From JBALVT01 sp047612385 (lineage in GTDB: Bacteria; Pseudomonadota; Gammaproteobacteria; Pseudomonadales; Halieaceae): a stretch of DNA of 64,000 nucleotides. The notes under the pieces are model-generated. The model saw nothing but the letters and a program-made list of their open reading frames with translations. It was not told the DNA's origin and did no database searches. A program made the position numbers and the translations under genes. Position 1 is the first letter of the stretch. Every line of letters starts with the position of its first letter. The DNA lies in assembly GCA_047612385.1 (NCBI GenBank), contig JBLGAR010000001.1, positions 62,001-126,000 on the forward strand, in the 5' to 3' direction. Positions 9,155 through 17,786 of the stretch are shown here, piece by piece.

Positions 9155-10624
9155 ATGAATTTTAGTAGTACAAAGGTTTTGCGAGTGCGCTCCGAGCGTG
9201 GTGCGATAGGCAAGAATTTGCTAGTTGCGCTTGTCATCCTTGCGGTCGGTGCCGCTTGGCTTCTGACCAATGACGATGTCGGCCAAGATGTGAAGAAGCA
9301 AGCGAAGCTCAAGGCGATGGAAAAAATAGGCGAGATCGCCGCTTCTGCACTGGCCGCCAATGGCGCGGGAGACGGGTCGGACACGCATGGTAGTGCCGTG
9401 GATATGATTCGACGTCCGATTGAGGTTCGAAAGATAGCGGACAATATTCACTACGCGGCGGGCGTGGGCAACACCATCATGATTGACACCGCCGAGGGTG
9501 TCGTCATTTACGATACGGGCCTGGTACTGCAGTCAGCAAAGCAGCTGCGACTGTTGAAAGAGCAAGTTTCTGATGCTCCGGTACACTCGATTATTCTCAG
9601 TCACTCTCACGCAGATCACATCGGCGGCGTAAAATTTTGGATGGAAGAGGGTAGCGAAATTATTGCCCACAAAGAGTACAGCGAAGAGCAGCGCTATCTG
9701 ACTGAACTTGAACCGTATTTGTACGGTAGAAACCGAACGTTGTTCCCTTGGATACCTGAGAAAACGGTCGATATTGAAATGATGCGTTATGGGGGTATTA
9801 CTCCTACCATCACCGTGGATGACGAAGACAGCTACACTTTTGTTCTTGGAGATATCGAATTCCAGGTTATAGGCGCTCCTGGCGCCGAGGGTGCGGACAA
9901 CATTGTCCTGTGGTTGCCCGAGCAGAAAATATTGTTTACCGGAGATTTTTTCGGCCCGCAGTTTCCGCAGTTTCCAAATATCTTTACAATGCGCGGTGAA
10001 AAGATTCGCAAACCTATGGAGTACGTGGCATCACTTAACAAGTTGATGCTGCTGGAGCCGGAAATAGTTGTCCCCAGCCATCTCGACCCTACGGTGGGTG
10101 CACAGGCGATTCGCCAAGGGATGGAGAAAATTCGGGATGCTGTGCAATACGTCCACGATGAAACAGTCGCCGGAATGAATGCGGGTAAATCAGTAAACCA
10201 GTTAATGAAAGAAATAGAACTGCCGCCGAACCTTTCACTGGTTCAAAACCACGGCAAGGTCGACTGGGCGGTGAAGAGTATTTGGGATTACTACGCCACA
10301 TGGTTTCACTTTGAAAGCACTACCGAGCTGTATCCGGTGGCGGCTTCCGAGGTGTATTCAGATCTCGCTGAAGTCGCCGGCTCCGAAGCGCTATTGACTC
10401 TGGGGCAAAAATATATAGAACAAGATTTCCCAGTCAAAGCACTTCACACGATGGAGGTTGCCTTGGCAGGTAACCCACAGAGCAAAGCGGCTCTTGAAGT
10501 CCGGCAGCAGGCTCTGAATCGCCTGATGGCGAAAGCAGAATCGGGCGTGCGCAACGATTATGAAATTTACTGGTTGAAATCTCGTCTGGCGGATACCGCA
10601 ATCGCACTGGAAGCTGCGCTCTAG
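9155..10624 (+). CDS. MBL-fold hydrolase, alkylsulfatase-like, membrane-anchored
   Basis: A 489-residue protein with an N-terminal membrane anchor at about residues 20-37. The metallo-beta-lactamase metal motif HSHADH lies at 150-155 (His150, His152, Asp154, His155), followed by GGVKFW as in SDS-hydrolysing alkylsulfatases. A later FTGDFFGPQFPQF and PSHLDPTVG supply further metal ligands. From about residue 330 the sequence resembles the alkylsulfatase dimerisation domain (VQYVHDETVAGMNAGKSV). Full SdsA1/BDS1 enzymes are near 650 residues and add a sterol-carrier-like C-terminal domain, which is missing here. It probably cleaves a sulfate ester or related substrate at the membrane, but the substrate is unproven. 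Confidence 0.85.
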   Translation: MNFSSTKVLRVRSERGAIGKNLLVALVILAVGAAWLLTNDDVGQDVKKQAKLKAMEKIGEIAASALAANGAGDGSDTHGSAVDMIRRPIEVRKIADNIHYAAGVGNTIMIDTAEGVVIYDTGLVLQSAKQLRLLKEQVSDAPVHSIILSHSHADHIGGVKFWMEEGSEIIAHKEYSEEQRYLTELEPYLYGRNRTLFPWIPEKTVDIEMMRYGGITPTITVDDEDSYTFVLGDIEFQVIGAPGAEGADNIVLWLPEQKILFTGDFFGPQFPQFPNIFTMRGEKIRKPMEYVASLNKLMLLEPEIVVPSHLDPTVGAQAIRQGMEKIRDAVQYVHDETVAGMNAGKSVNQLMKEIELPPNLSLVQNHGKVDWAVKSIWDYYATWFHFESTTELYPVAASEVYSDLAEVAGSEALLTLGQKYIEQDFPVKALHTMEVALAGNPQSKAALEVRQQALNRLMAKAESGVRNDYEIYWLKSRLADTAIALEAAL

Positions 10625-10644
10625 CTCGCGGTTTCCAGTGCGAT
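10601..10644. terminator. Inverted repeat spanning two convergent stop codons
   Basis: A perfect 12-base inverted repeat (atcgcactggaa at 10601-10612 and ttccagtgcgat at 10633-10644) with a 20-base loop covers the end of the hydrolase gene and reaches the first base of the protease stop codon. There is no T-run on the plus side, so it may act as a transcript-end stem rather than a classic terminator. Confidence 0.5.
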
Positions 10645-13322
10645 TATCTTAAACGCGGGATTTCGCGGGTTTTTGGTTTTTTGGGCTGGCCCAGCGAACT
10701 GCTAAGCGTCGGAATTGCCACCCGGTACTCCACAGGGAATTCGATTTCTTCCAAATTGCCATCGAGGTCAATCTGAATAGGTTGGTCCGTTGTAAGGTAG
10801 GCGCCACAAGCCTCGCCGGCATCGCAAATCAATCCGTCGTTGTCGGCGTCAGTACCCGCAAACAACTCGTAGTTGCCCGCCGGGATATTGTCGAATTGAT
10901 AGGGGTAGACACCTGTTACCACACGGGCGTCAAACTGGGCTGCAACTTCATTGGTCTCGGGGTCTACCAGGAGCAAATACAACAGTCCGACATCTCCACC
11001 CGAGTCTTGATCCACGACGGATATCAATACCTCGATCGTTAGAGAATTAATGGTGGAATCGGCGGTAATAGTGGAACTGTAGATTCCAGGCGACAAACCC
11101 TCGCGACTGACCGTTATCTGATAACTACCCAGTCCGCTGTTGTCGACACTGTCGGCTGCTATTTTCAGCCAACTTTGTGAACCTTTTACGTCGTTTAGTA
11201 CAAGATCTCCATTGCCGCTGTTTTGTAGTTGCAGTATTAGCGATTGCCCAGCGCTGCCAAAATTCAACAAACTGGTTGAGGCGCTCAACCTTGGATTGTC
11301 TGCAGGGGGATTACCCGCTGCTGTTAAAGCGGCGACGACGGCGCGCTGTGCATTGATTAGTCCGTGGCCAAAAGAGTCATCTCGGCCCGGCGTTCCTAAA
11401 TCATCGCTTAGGTCACCCTGGGCCAGCAATACATCGATATCTTGAGGGGACAAATCACCATTAACCGCTTTCATAAGCGCCAGAACACCGGCTACATGAG
11501 GCGTCGCCATCGAAGTCCCGTTGAGGAACGAATAGACAAAACCAACTGCGCCCGATTCGCTGATGGATCCGGCTGTGCTGAGTACGCCATCGGGATAGCC
11601 ATCACCGTTGAAGTCTTCTCCGTTGTCGCCACCTGGTGCTGCAATATCAACCCCACTGCCGAAGTTGGAATAGGACGCAGCGCGGCGTTGAGAGTCAACC
11701 GCACTTACCGAGATGACACCTTCAAAGGATGCGGGATAACTTGGCGTGCCGGTCGCTTCATTGCCCGCCGCAGCTACCACGATAACACCCGCTGCACGAA
11801 CTTCGTTAAACAGGGTTTGTGTGGACTGGCTGAAGGGAGATCCACCAAGGCTCAAATTGATGATGTCTGCTCGCTGTGCCGGCACGGTTCCCGAATCGTT
11901 GGGCAGTCCCGCCGCGTAGCGAACTGCCTGGCCTACATCGTAAGTGGTGCCCCCATCTACTCCGAGCACGCGCAGAGGCATTATGGATGCGTTCCAGGCC
12001 ACCCCAGCAACACCGATGCCGTTATCGCTGGCAGCCGCGATAGTCCCGCTGACATGAGTGCCATGAAAGCCGCTGTTGCCCGCGTCGCCACCATCCCCCT
12101 CGTCTTCGGGGTTTGAATCGATACCGTTGCCATCGCGCGCAGTATCGGGGTCGGCGATGAAGTCATAACCTGACAGTAACTGGCCGGCAAGATCCGGATG
12201 GTTTGCGAGAATACCGGTATCGATCACCGCGACGATCACGTTGGGATCTCCGGTTGTCAGATCCCAGGCTGCGGGCAGGTTGATAAGCCGGTAGTGCCAT
12301 TGAAAGGAGTAGGCCGCGTCATTTGGCGTCGCCATCGAGTAAACTTTATAATTGGGCTCTACAGTTGCCACCGTTGGGTCATTTTGCATGGCTTTGATGG
12401 TCATTAGGGTTTCCCAGCGCGCTTTAAGCGCCGGATCGTTAAGCTGCAATTGCCTGACCTTAGCTCTACCCAATCGATTTTCGCGCTGCTGCCCCGGTGC
12501 AAGGTGATCCATTCCCATTAGCTGGGGCCGCGTCCTACTGCCGAAGTATCGGCCACCCGAATCGCGCAGGCCACCGGCTCTGCGCTGCAGTCCCATACGC
12601 CTGTTGAGGCTGGATCGAGCTGAGCTCGAAGCGTTTGATGGGAGACTGTCGGTGTGCGTCACAATCGCCTGCCAGGGAACAATTTCTGCCGATGACATTG
12701 TGCCGGTAGCGAGCGCTGGACTAGCCCCATTGCTTGTGCCGATCGCCAGTGCGTAGTTGGTGGCACCGCTGAAGGCAAAGACATTCACAATAAACGTGCC
12801 GTCTTCTTCGATGATGATTGTTTCAACCTGACCTGTTTCAATTGAAAAATCGATGATCTGATTTTCGGTGTTGTACAGGTATAAATCCGCATCTGCCTGC
12901 TCGAAGTCTGCCACGAGCAGGGTAATCGTCTGCCCGGCTAGCAATTCGATTTGAAAGAAATCGTCGGTATCCCCGGTGGCCTGTGCGGGACCTTGGTCGC
13001 CGGTCCCAGGCTGGTTGACATAGCCTCCCAGGGTCGAGGGGTTCGATAGGGTCTGAGCTGTGGCAACAGAGTTGTTTTCAACGAAACTCCCCTGGGGGTT
13101 GTTGGTGTCGCTATCGACTCCGAGATTAGAGGAGACGCTGATGGCGCCCGAAATACGAAAACCGGTGGGGGTTTCTATCGGCGGAGGCGTTGGCGGCGGA
13201 GCGGGTGTCGGTTCGGGAGAGGGTGTCGGGGTGGTTCTGCTACTGCTACTGCCACCACCGCCGCCACAAGCGCTCAGCAACACAACGAATGCAAGGGATA
13301 CTACCGTTACCTTATTTGTCAT
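10644..13322 (-). CDS. Subtilisin-like (S8) serine protease lipoprotein
   Basis: The start at 13322 gives a classic lipoprotein signal: MTNKVTVVSL, a hydrophobic core, then lipobox LSAC with Cys19, a glycine/serine run and a Pro-Thr linker. Residues about 85-195 look like a PPC pre-peptidase domain (DTDDFFQIELLAGQ). The S8 catalytic domain spans about 355-630, with Asp368 (AVIDTGI), His420 (HGTHVSG), oxyanion Asn521 (AAAGNE) and Ser604 (NGTSMATPHVAG). The C-terminal 240 residues hold one or two beta-sandwich domains and a calcium-like DADNDGLICDAGE segment. The enzyme should act outside the cytoplasm, anchored to a membrane. A GTP-free upstream in-frame ATG at 13412 would bury the lipoprotein signal and is rejected. 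Confidence 0.9.
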   Translation of the reverse strand: MTNKVTVVSLAFVVLLSACGGGGGSSSSRTTPTPSPEPTPAPPPTPPPIETPTGFRISGAISVSSNLGVDSDTNNPQGSFVENNSVATAQTLSNPSTLGGYVNQPGTGDQGPAQATGDTDDFFQIELLAGQTITLLVADFEQADADLYLYNTENQIIDFSIETGQVETIIIEEDGTFIVNVFAFSGATNYALAIGTSNGASPALATGTMSSAEIVPWQAIVTHTDSLPSNASSSARSSLNRRMGLQRRAGGLRDSGGRYFGSRTRPQLMGMDHLAPGQQRENRLGRAKVRQLQLNDPALKARWETLMTIKAMQNDPTVATVEPNYKVYSMATPNDAAYSFQWHYRLINLPAAWDLTTGDPNVIVAVIDTGILANHPDLAGQLLSGYDFIADPDTARDGNGIDSNPEDEGDGGDAGNSGFHGTHVSGTIAAASDNGIGVAGVAWNASIMPLRVLGVDGGTTYDVGQAVRYAAGLPNDSGTVPAQRADIINLSLGGSPFSQSTQTLFNEVRAAGVIVVAAAGNEATGTPSYPASFEGVISVSAVDSQRRAASYSNFGSGVDIAAPGGDNGEDFNGDGYPDGVLSTAGSISESGAVGFVYSFLNGTSMATPHVAGVLALMKAVNGDLSPQDIDVLLAQGDLSDDLGTPGRDDSFGHGLINAQRAVVAALTAAGNPPADNPRLSASTSLLNFGSAGQSLILQLQNSGNGDLVLNDVKGSQSWLKIAADSVDNSGLGSYQITVSREGLSPGIYSSTITADSTINSLTIEVLISVVDQDSGGDVGLLYLLLVDPETNEVAAQFDARVVTGVYPYQFDNIPAGNYELFAGTDADNDGLICDAGEACGAYLTTDQPIQIDLDGNLEEIEFPVEYRVAIPTLSSSLGQPKKPKTREIPRLR

Positions 13323-13604
13323 AGAAGCGAAAACTCTCTTTCTAACTGGGCCCAGTACTCCGTCGTTCCATTTACGGCAGCGATTTGATGCCTGTCTTTT
13401 GACGGTTTCCAACGTAAACCGTCTTTAGTATACCCCAGTCAAATCTGCTCGCTTTCTCAATTTCAGCGCCACACACCCAAGTGCAATTTTTTCACCCTGC
13501 GTTTTGGCCATGCTCGACATTCTAAGATGTAATATTTCCGGTAGCCTATACTTAGACATCAAGTGGACAGAATTCTTAGATCAAGCACATCAGAGGAGTT
13601 ACGG

Positions 13605-15179
13605 ATGAATCGACATTTACTGCTGCGAGGGATGGCCCTTTGCGGTGCCGCTCTTGCGCTGGGTTTTACGGCTGTCGCTGCCCAGGCAAAAACGAACAAG
13701 CCCAACATCCTGGTGATTTGGGGTGATGATATCGGTTGGTCAAATATCAGCGCCTACCACCGGGGAATGCTCGGCGGTAAGACACCAAACATTGATCGCC
13801 TGGCCAACGAAGGTGCTATGTTTACCGATTACTACGGCGAGCAGAGTTGCACGGCGGGTCGTTCTGCGTTTATTACCGGCCAGCATCCACTGCGTACCGG
13901 TTTGTTAAAAGTAGGCCTACCAGGGGCGGATATTGGCTTGCAGGCTGAAGATCCCACTATTGCCGAACTTCTCAAACCCCATGGCTATGTGTCTGGTCAA
14001 TTTGGTAAAAATCACCTTGGAGACAAAGACAAGTTCCTGCCCACAGCCCATGGATTTGATGAATTTCTCGGAAATCTGTATCACCTCAATGCCGAGGAGG
14101 AGCCAGAGACCTACTTCTACCCAAAGGATCCGGCATTCCGCAAGCGCTTTGCTCCACGTGGAGTGATCCATTCCTATGGCGATGGGAAAATCGAAGATAC
14201 TGGCCCCTTGAATCGCAAGCGAATGGAAACTGCGGATCAAGAATTTGCCGATGCGGCTTTAAAGTTTATCGATAAGTCTCATAAAGACGAAAAACCTTTT
14301 TTCGTTTGGTTTAACGCCACCCGGATGCATGTCTGGACACGTCTGGCGCCCAAGTGGGAGGGCAGTTCGGGTTACGGTCTCTATGCCGATGGAATGATGG
14401 AACACGATTATCACGTAGGGCTGTTGCTCGACAAGTTGGATGATTTGGGTATTGCCGACAACACTATTGTGGTCTATAGCACCGACAATGGTTCGCAGAC
14501 CAATACCTATCCTGATGGGGGTTCTGAACCTTTCAGAGGTGAAAAAGGCTCAACGTGGGAAGGTGGGATGAGAGTGCCAGCCCTCATTCGTTGGCCGGGA
14601 GTAGTGAAGGAAAAAACCGTTATCAACGATATCTACTCCCATCAGGATTGGCTGCCCACGTTCCTTGCGGCAGCTGGCGATAGCAATATTAGCGCCAAGT
14701 TGAAGCAAGGGCACCGTGCTGGAGACAAAACATTTCGGGTACATCTTGACGGCTTTGATCAATCCAAAGCTCTGGCGGGTAAGGAGCCGGGCAGACGACG
14801 CAATATCTATTACTTCGACGATAACGCTAATTTCAACGCCATTCGTTGGAACGATTGGAAAATACATTTTGCGTGGTCGATGGAGGGCTGGGGTGGGCCA
14901 CGTGAAGTGCTCAATTTTCCTCGAGTGGTTAATTTGCGCACGGATCCTTATGAGGAATCACTGGATTCTGGAATGTACTCTCGATTCTTCGCCGATCAGC
15001 TATGGTTGTTTGTACCTACTCAGCAAGAGGTGGGCAAGTGGTTGGGAACCTTCCGAGAATTCCCACCGCGCCAGGCGACCGCTAGTTTTACCATCGACAA
15101 TATGATGCGTGGTATGCAGCAGATGATGCAAATGAAAGCGATGGGAGCGGGAGCTGGCCAGCAGCGGGCGCCAAAATAA
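13605..15179 (+). CDS. Arylsulfatase (formylglycine-dependent type I sulfatase)
   Basis: The 524-residue enzyme has a signal peptide (residues 1-28, ending VAAQA) and a sulfatase domain. The metal-binding DD pair is at 41-42 (WGDDIGW). The catalytic SCTAGR starts at residue 81, and Cys82 is the residue converted to formylglycine in the CxAGR motif. NGSQTN and the GEKGSTWEGGMRVP stretch supply further family signatures. It hydrolyses a sulfate ester in the periplasm. GAGGAG lies six bases before the chosen ATG, and a start 14 codons earlier lacks the signal peptide. A maturation enzyme (FGE or anSME) is not in the window. It ends at a strong terminator. Confidence 0.91.
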   Translation: MNRHLLLRGMALCGAALALGFTAVAAQAKTNKPNILVIWGDDIGWSNISAYHRGMLGGKTPNIDRLANEGAMFTDYYGEQSCTAGRSAFITGQHPLRTGLLKVGLPGADIGLQAEDPTIAELLKPHGYVSGQFGKNHLGDKDKFLPTAHGFDEFLGNLYHLNAEEEPETYFYPKDPAFRKRFAPRGVIHSYGDGKIEDTGPLNRKRMETADQEFADAALKFIDKSHKDEKPFFVWFNATRMHVWTRLAPKWEGSSGYGLYADGMMEHDYHVGLLLDKLDDLGIADNTIVVYSTDNGSQTNTYPDGGSEPFRGEKGSTWEGGMRVPALIRWPGVVKEKTVINDIYSHQDWLPTFLAAAGDSNISAKLKQGHRAGDKTFRVHLDGFDQSKALAGKEPGRRRNIYYFDDNANFNAIRWNDWKIHFAWSMEGWGGPREVLNFPRVVNLRTDPYEESLDSGMYSRFFADQLWLFVPTQQEVGKWLGTFREFPPRQATASFTIDNMMRGMQQMMQMKAMGAGAGQQRAPK

Positions 15180-15194
15180 TTTCTTTTGCCAACG

Positions 15195-15236
15195 AAAAAC
15201 GGGTAGTCGCGCAATGAACGCGACTACCCGTTTTTT
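15195..15236. terminator. Bidirectional Rho-independent terminator
   Basis: A perfect 17-base-pair stem (15195-15211 with 15219-15235, loop caatgaa) has a GC-rich core, A residues on its left arm and T residues on its right. It lies between the convergent arylsulfatase and HD-domain genes and should terminate both transcripts. Confidence 0.92.
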
Positions 15237-15247
15237 CACTTCGATTT

Positions 15248-15817
15248 TTATAGGTATAAAGAACTTTTAGGCTTCGCAAATACTCTCTCTACCATAGGTA
15301 TAAAGTCTTCCAGTGGCATGGCTTGAAACTCGGGGTCAAAAGCCTTTTGATCGTACTTGTGGCAAAACTCTGCTGTGTAGTTGAAGTGTTCATGATCCTT
15401 GAACTCGTCGCGCACGTTCCGATCTTTCCCCAGGTAATGGAAAAAGTAGTAGCCCTGAAAAATGCCGTGATGTTTGACCATCCAGTAATTTTGTTCGCTG
15501 ATAAAGGGCTGCAACATTGTGGCGGCCAGGTCTGCATGATTTAGTGATCCCAGAGTATCCCCAATATCGTGGAGCAGCGCGCACACTACGTACTCCTCGT
15601 CGCGTCCGTCCTGATGGGCCAGTGTCGCGGTTTGCAGGCTATGCTGCAGCCGGTCGACGGGAAAACCACCGAAATCACCATCCAGCAACTTTAGATGGTC
15701 CAAAATGCGCTGGGCAAGCCCCGCCCACAACTCCTTTGCATTGTCGACAATAATCCCCCAGTCCTCGGGCGTGCCCTCTGTCATTTCCTTAAATTTTGCT
15801 CGTGCTGGTGCATTCAT
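15248..15817 (-). CDS. HD-domain protein resembling PhnZ/TmpB-type diiron oxygenases
   Basis: A 189-residue all-helical protein. The HD doublet is His83-Asp84 (LLHDIGD). It is preceded by LQHSLQTA (His59, 24 residues earlier, the same spacing as in PhnZ) and followed by His94, His116/His117 and Asp161 as candidate metal ligands. The short length and LQHxLQxAxLA...ALLHDIG pattern resemble the mixed-valent diiron oxygenases of the HD family more than classic phosphohydrolases. By my alignment, Phe49 and Phe52 occupy the places of the gating Tyr and Glu of PhnZ. It lies 21 bases after the class II aldolase gene, so the two are probably co-transcribed. The reaction is unknown. Confidence 0.72.
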   Translation of the reverse strand: MNAPARAKFKEMTEGTPEDWGIIVDNAKELWAGLAQRILDHLKLLDGDFGGFPVDRLQHSLQTATLAHQDGRDEEYVVCALLHDIGDTLGSLNHADLAATMLQPFISEQNYWMVKHHGIFQGYYFFHYLGKDRNVRDEFKDHEHFNYTAEFCHKYDQKAFDPEFQAMPLEDFIPMVERVFAKPKSSLYL

Positions 15818-15838
15818 GATGTTGTCCTCGTATCAGTA

Positions 15839-16630
15839 TTAGTCAAACATATCCGGTTGTTCTGCGCTGATCACGCTCAGTAGCGGCTGGTAGCTAAACC
15901 ATCCTGCCAGTTCGCTGCCCACTGTCTTGTGGGTGAGTTTAGCGTTTTCATCGTCGATAACAACTGGGGTACCGGCCGCCTCGGCCATTAATTGTGCCTG
16001 GCACGTCCTTTCCATGGTGATGTACCACCAGGCAGCCGCTTCTACGGTTTCGCCGACCGTCAGCAAACCGTGGTTGCGCAATATGGCCGCTTTGTTGTCG
16101 CCCAATGCAGTGGCGATCCGATCGCCTTCATTCATATCTAATACAACGCCGTTGAAGTCTTCAAACACAACGTGGTCGTCATAAAATGCGCAGGCGTCCT
16201 GAGTGATGGGGTCCAGCTTGCGTCCAAGCGAGGACCAGGATTTGCCGTATACCGAGTGCGCATGCGCCGCTGCAGTGACGCGTGGATGCATTTCATGGAT
16301 TTTGGAGTGGATGGTGTAAGCGGCGCCATTGAGCAGGCCTTTGCCTTCAAGAACTTCACCCGTATGGCTAACACACAGCAAATCGGAAACTTTGATTTGC
16401 TTAAAGGAGACCCCCATCGGATTTACCCATAGGCGATCCAGGTGTTCTGGATCTCTTACGGTGATATGGCCGGCAACACCTTCGTCAAAACCAAATTTCC
16501 CGAATAAGCGATACGCTGATACCAGTTTGCGCTTTCTGTCTTCGCGCTCTGCTTCTACGGATTCGAATTCGGGAGGAAAGACCATCCTCTCGGTTTGGTT
16601 CATGACAATCGAATTATGGGGTGCGTTCAT
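15839..16630 (-). CDS. Class II aldolase/adducin family protein
   Basis: A 263-residue protein with the class II aldolase fold. The metal ligands are expected in AAHAHSVYG and ILRNHGLLTVG, and the N-terminal helix-glycine segment FGFDEGVAGHITVRD is typical. Relatives are L-fuculose-phosphate aldolase, sugar-phosphate epimerase and adducin-like proteins of unknown reaction. Many stand-alone members with 250-260 residues have no assigned substrate. Its product begins MNAP, as does the HD protein that follows, and both share one promoter region opposite the Crp/Fnr gene. Together they could oxidise and cleave a small hydroxylated substrate, but this is inference. Confidence 0.86.
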   Translation of the reverse strand: MNAPHNSIVMNQTERMVFPPEFESVEAEREDRKRKLVSAYRLFGKFGFDEGVAGHITVRDPEHLDRLWVNPMGVSFKQIKVSDLLCVSHTGEVLEGKGLLNGAAYTIHSKIHEMHPRVTAAAHAHSVYGKSWSSLGRKLDPITQDACAFYDDHVVFEDFNGVVLDMNEGDRIATALGDNKAAILRNHGLLTVGETVEAAAWWYITMERTCQAQLMAEAAGTPVVIDDENAKLTHKTVGSELAGWFSYQPLLSVISAEQPDMFD

Positions 16631-16723
16631 GAGATCTCCTAATTGTTCACACTAGCTGCGTTGTTTGCTTATCAGAGTGTAAGATACTCTCAAAGGTAGC
16701 AGAAAATCTGCCATCCAGATGAC

Positions 16724-16734
16724 ATTTGGCAAAT
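16724..16734. promoter_or_regulatory. Short palindrome in a divergent promoter region
   Basis: The 11-base palindrome atttggcaaat lies between the divergent aldolase and Crp/Fnr genes. It could be an operator half-way between two promoters, but it is short, AT-rich and does not match the FNR or CRP consensus. Confidence 0.25.
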
Positions 16735-16807
16735 AAAATAACATTTCTGAACTGGATGCGATCAGTGCCAAGCGCTCCGGGCCGGCAAAGCCAGCGTGGT
16801 GAGAATT

Positions 16808-17485
16808 ATGACGATCCCGTATACGGGCAGCGATTGGGTCAGCCAGCTTCCGCCGCTAGAGCGCGGTGCCACCCTGGCCCGAATGCAAATCAGAACAATA
16901 CGAAAGGGTGAAGTGATCTACTCGCAAGGTGCAACCCATGAGGCGTTGTGGCAGTTGCGCAGCGGCACGGTGCGGGTGACGAATCAAACGCCCGGTGGCA
17001 AAGAGGTTGTATTCGCCATTTTTCATAGCGGCGATTGCTTTGGTGAGATTTGTCTTCTCGATGGACTGCCCGCTGCGAATACTGCCGTGGCAATAGAGAG
17101 GGTTGAACTCGCCGAGTTGAAGAAATCAGATTTCGACGAGTTGTATCGTAGCTACCCGGTTATCGCTGATCAATTGACTCGCTTGATGTGCAGCCGAGTG
17201 AGGCATATGTTGGCTTTTTATACCGACGTCACCCTGCTTTCACTAGAGCAGCGGATGGCAAACCGGATTATCTATATTGGCAGTGATTATCCCAGCCCAG
17301 GTGACGTGGGGGAACTTCAGTTGACTCAGCAGGATCTCGCGAATATGGTCGGCGCCACCCGCCAGGCGGTCAGCAAGGTATTGAACAAGTGGCGAGAGGG
17401 CAATTTGATTTCTCTGGAGTATGGCAGCATCAAAGTACTTTCTCTGGGTGCGCTGCAGGAAATTGTTCGTGGAGATCAGAGCTAG
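16808..17485 (+). CDS. Crp/Fnr family transcriptional regulator
   Basis: The 225-residue protein has a cyclic-nucleotide-binding fold at about 25-120 (GEVIYSQGATHEALW, GGKEVVFAIFHSGDCFGE) and a C-terminal winged helix (LTQQDLANMVGATRQAVSKVL). I see no N-terminal cysteine cluster, so it is not a classic Fnr. The GGTGA before the ATG at 16808 supports that start; a GTG four codons earlier is possible. It is divergent from the aldolase/HD pair, which suggests it controls them and perhaps itself. The ligand is unknown. Confidence 0.87.
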   Translation: MTIPYTGSDWVSQLPPLERGATLARMQIRTIRKGEVIYSQGATHEALWQLRSGTVRVTNQTPGGKEVVFAIFHSGDCFGEICLLDGLPAANTAVAIERVELAELKKSDFDELYRSYPVIADQLTRLMCSRVRHMLAFYTDVTLLSLEQRMANRIIYIGSDYPSPGDVGELQLTQQDLANMVGATRQAVSKVLNKWREGNLISLEYGSIKVLSLGALQEIVRGDQS

Positions 17486-17786
17486 TTTTGCATAGCGGTA
17501 TCGCCCGCTGAATAATTCGACGCGGATCGCTTGCCGCTTTTTAGTACAAACGCCCTCATTAAATACTCTGAATGTAGGCATAGAGCTTGGAAGCCTGATT
17601 GGGGTTGGCAAATCGTTGAGCGCATGAATGCGCGGGGCGGCCATCCGCGAGCCGAGCCCCCATGGATGGGTTAACGGTGTGCCTGGACAGGACATAGTAG
17701 CAATCTGCTCTACATGCTGAAGGTTTCGCGCTTTGTTAGTTTTTAGGGGCCGATGTTTCGGGGCAGACGTTCAGAATACGTGCTGA
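17486..17786. other. Intergenic stretch between convergent genes
   Basis: About 300 bases separate the Crp/Fnr gene and the ubiX gene, which converge. The only structure I note is a six-base inverted repeat, gcgcat/atgcgc at 17620-17633 with a two-base loop, and no T-run follows. No gene is supported here. Confidence 0.55.

Noticed and set aside
11442..12116. A 224-codon open frame on the plus strand inside the S8 protease gene
   Set aside because: It lies wholly opposite a well-supported protease with an intact catalytic triad, and the product has no recognisable motif.
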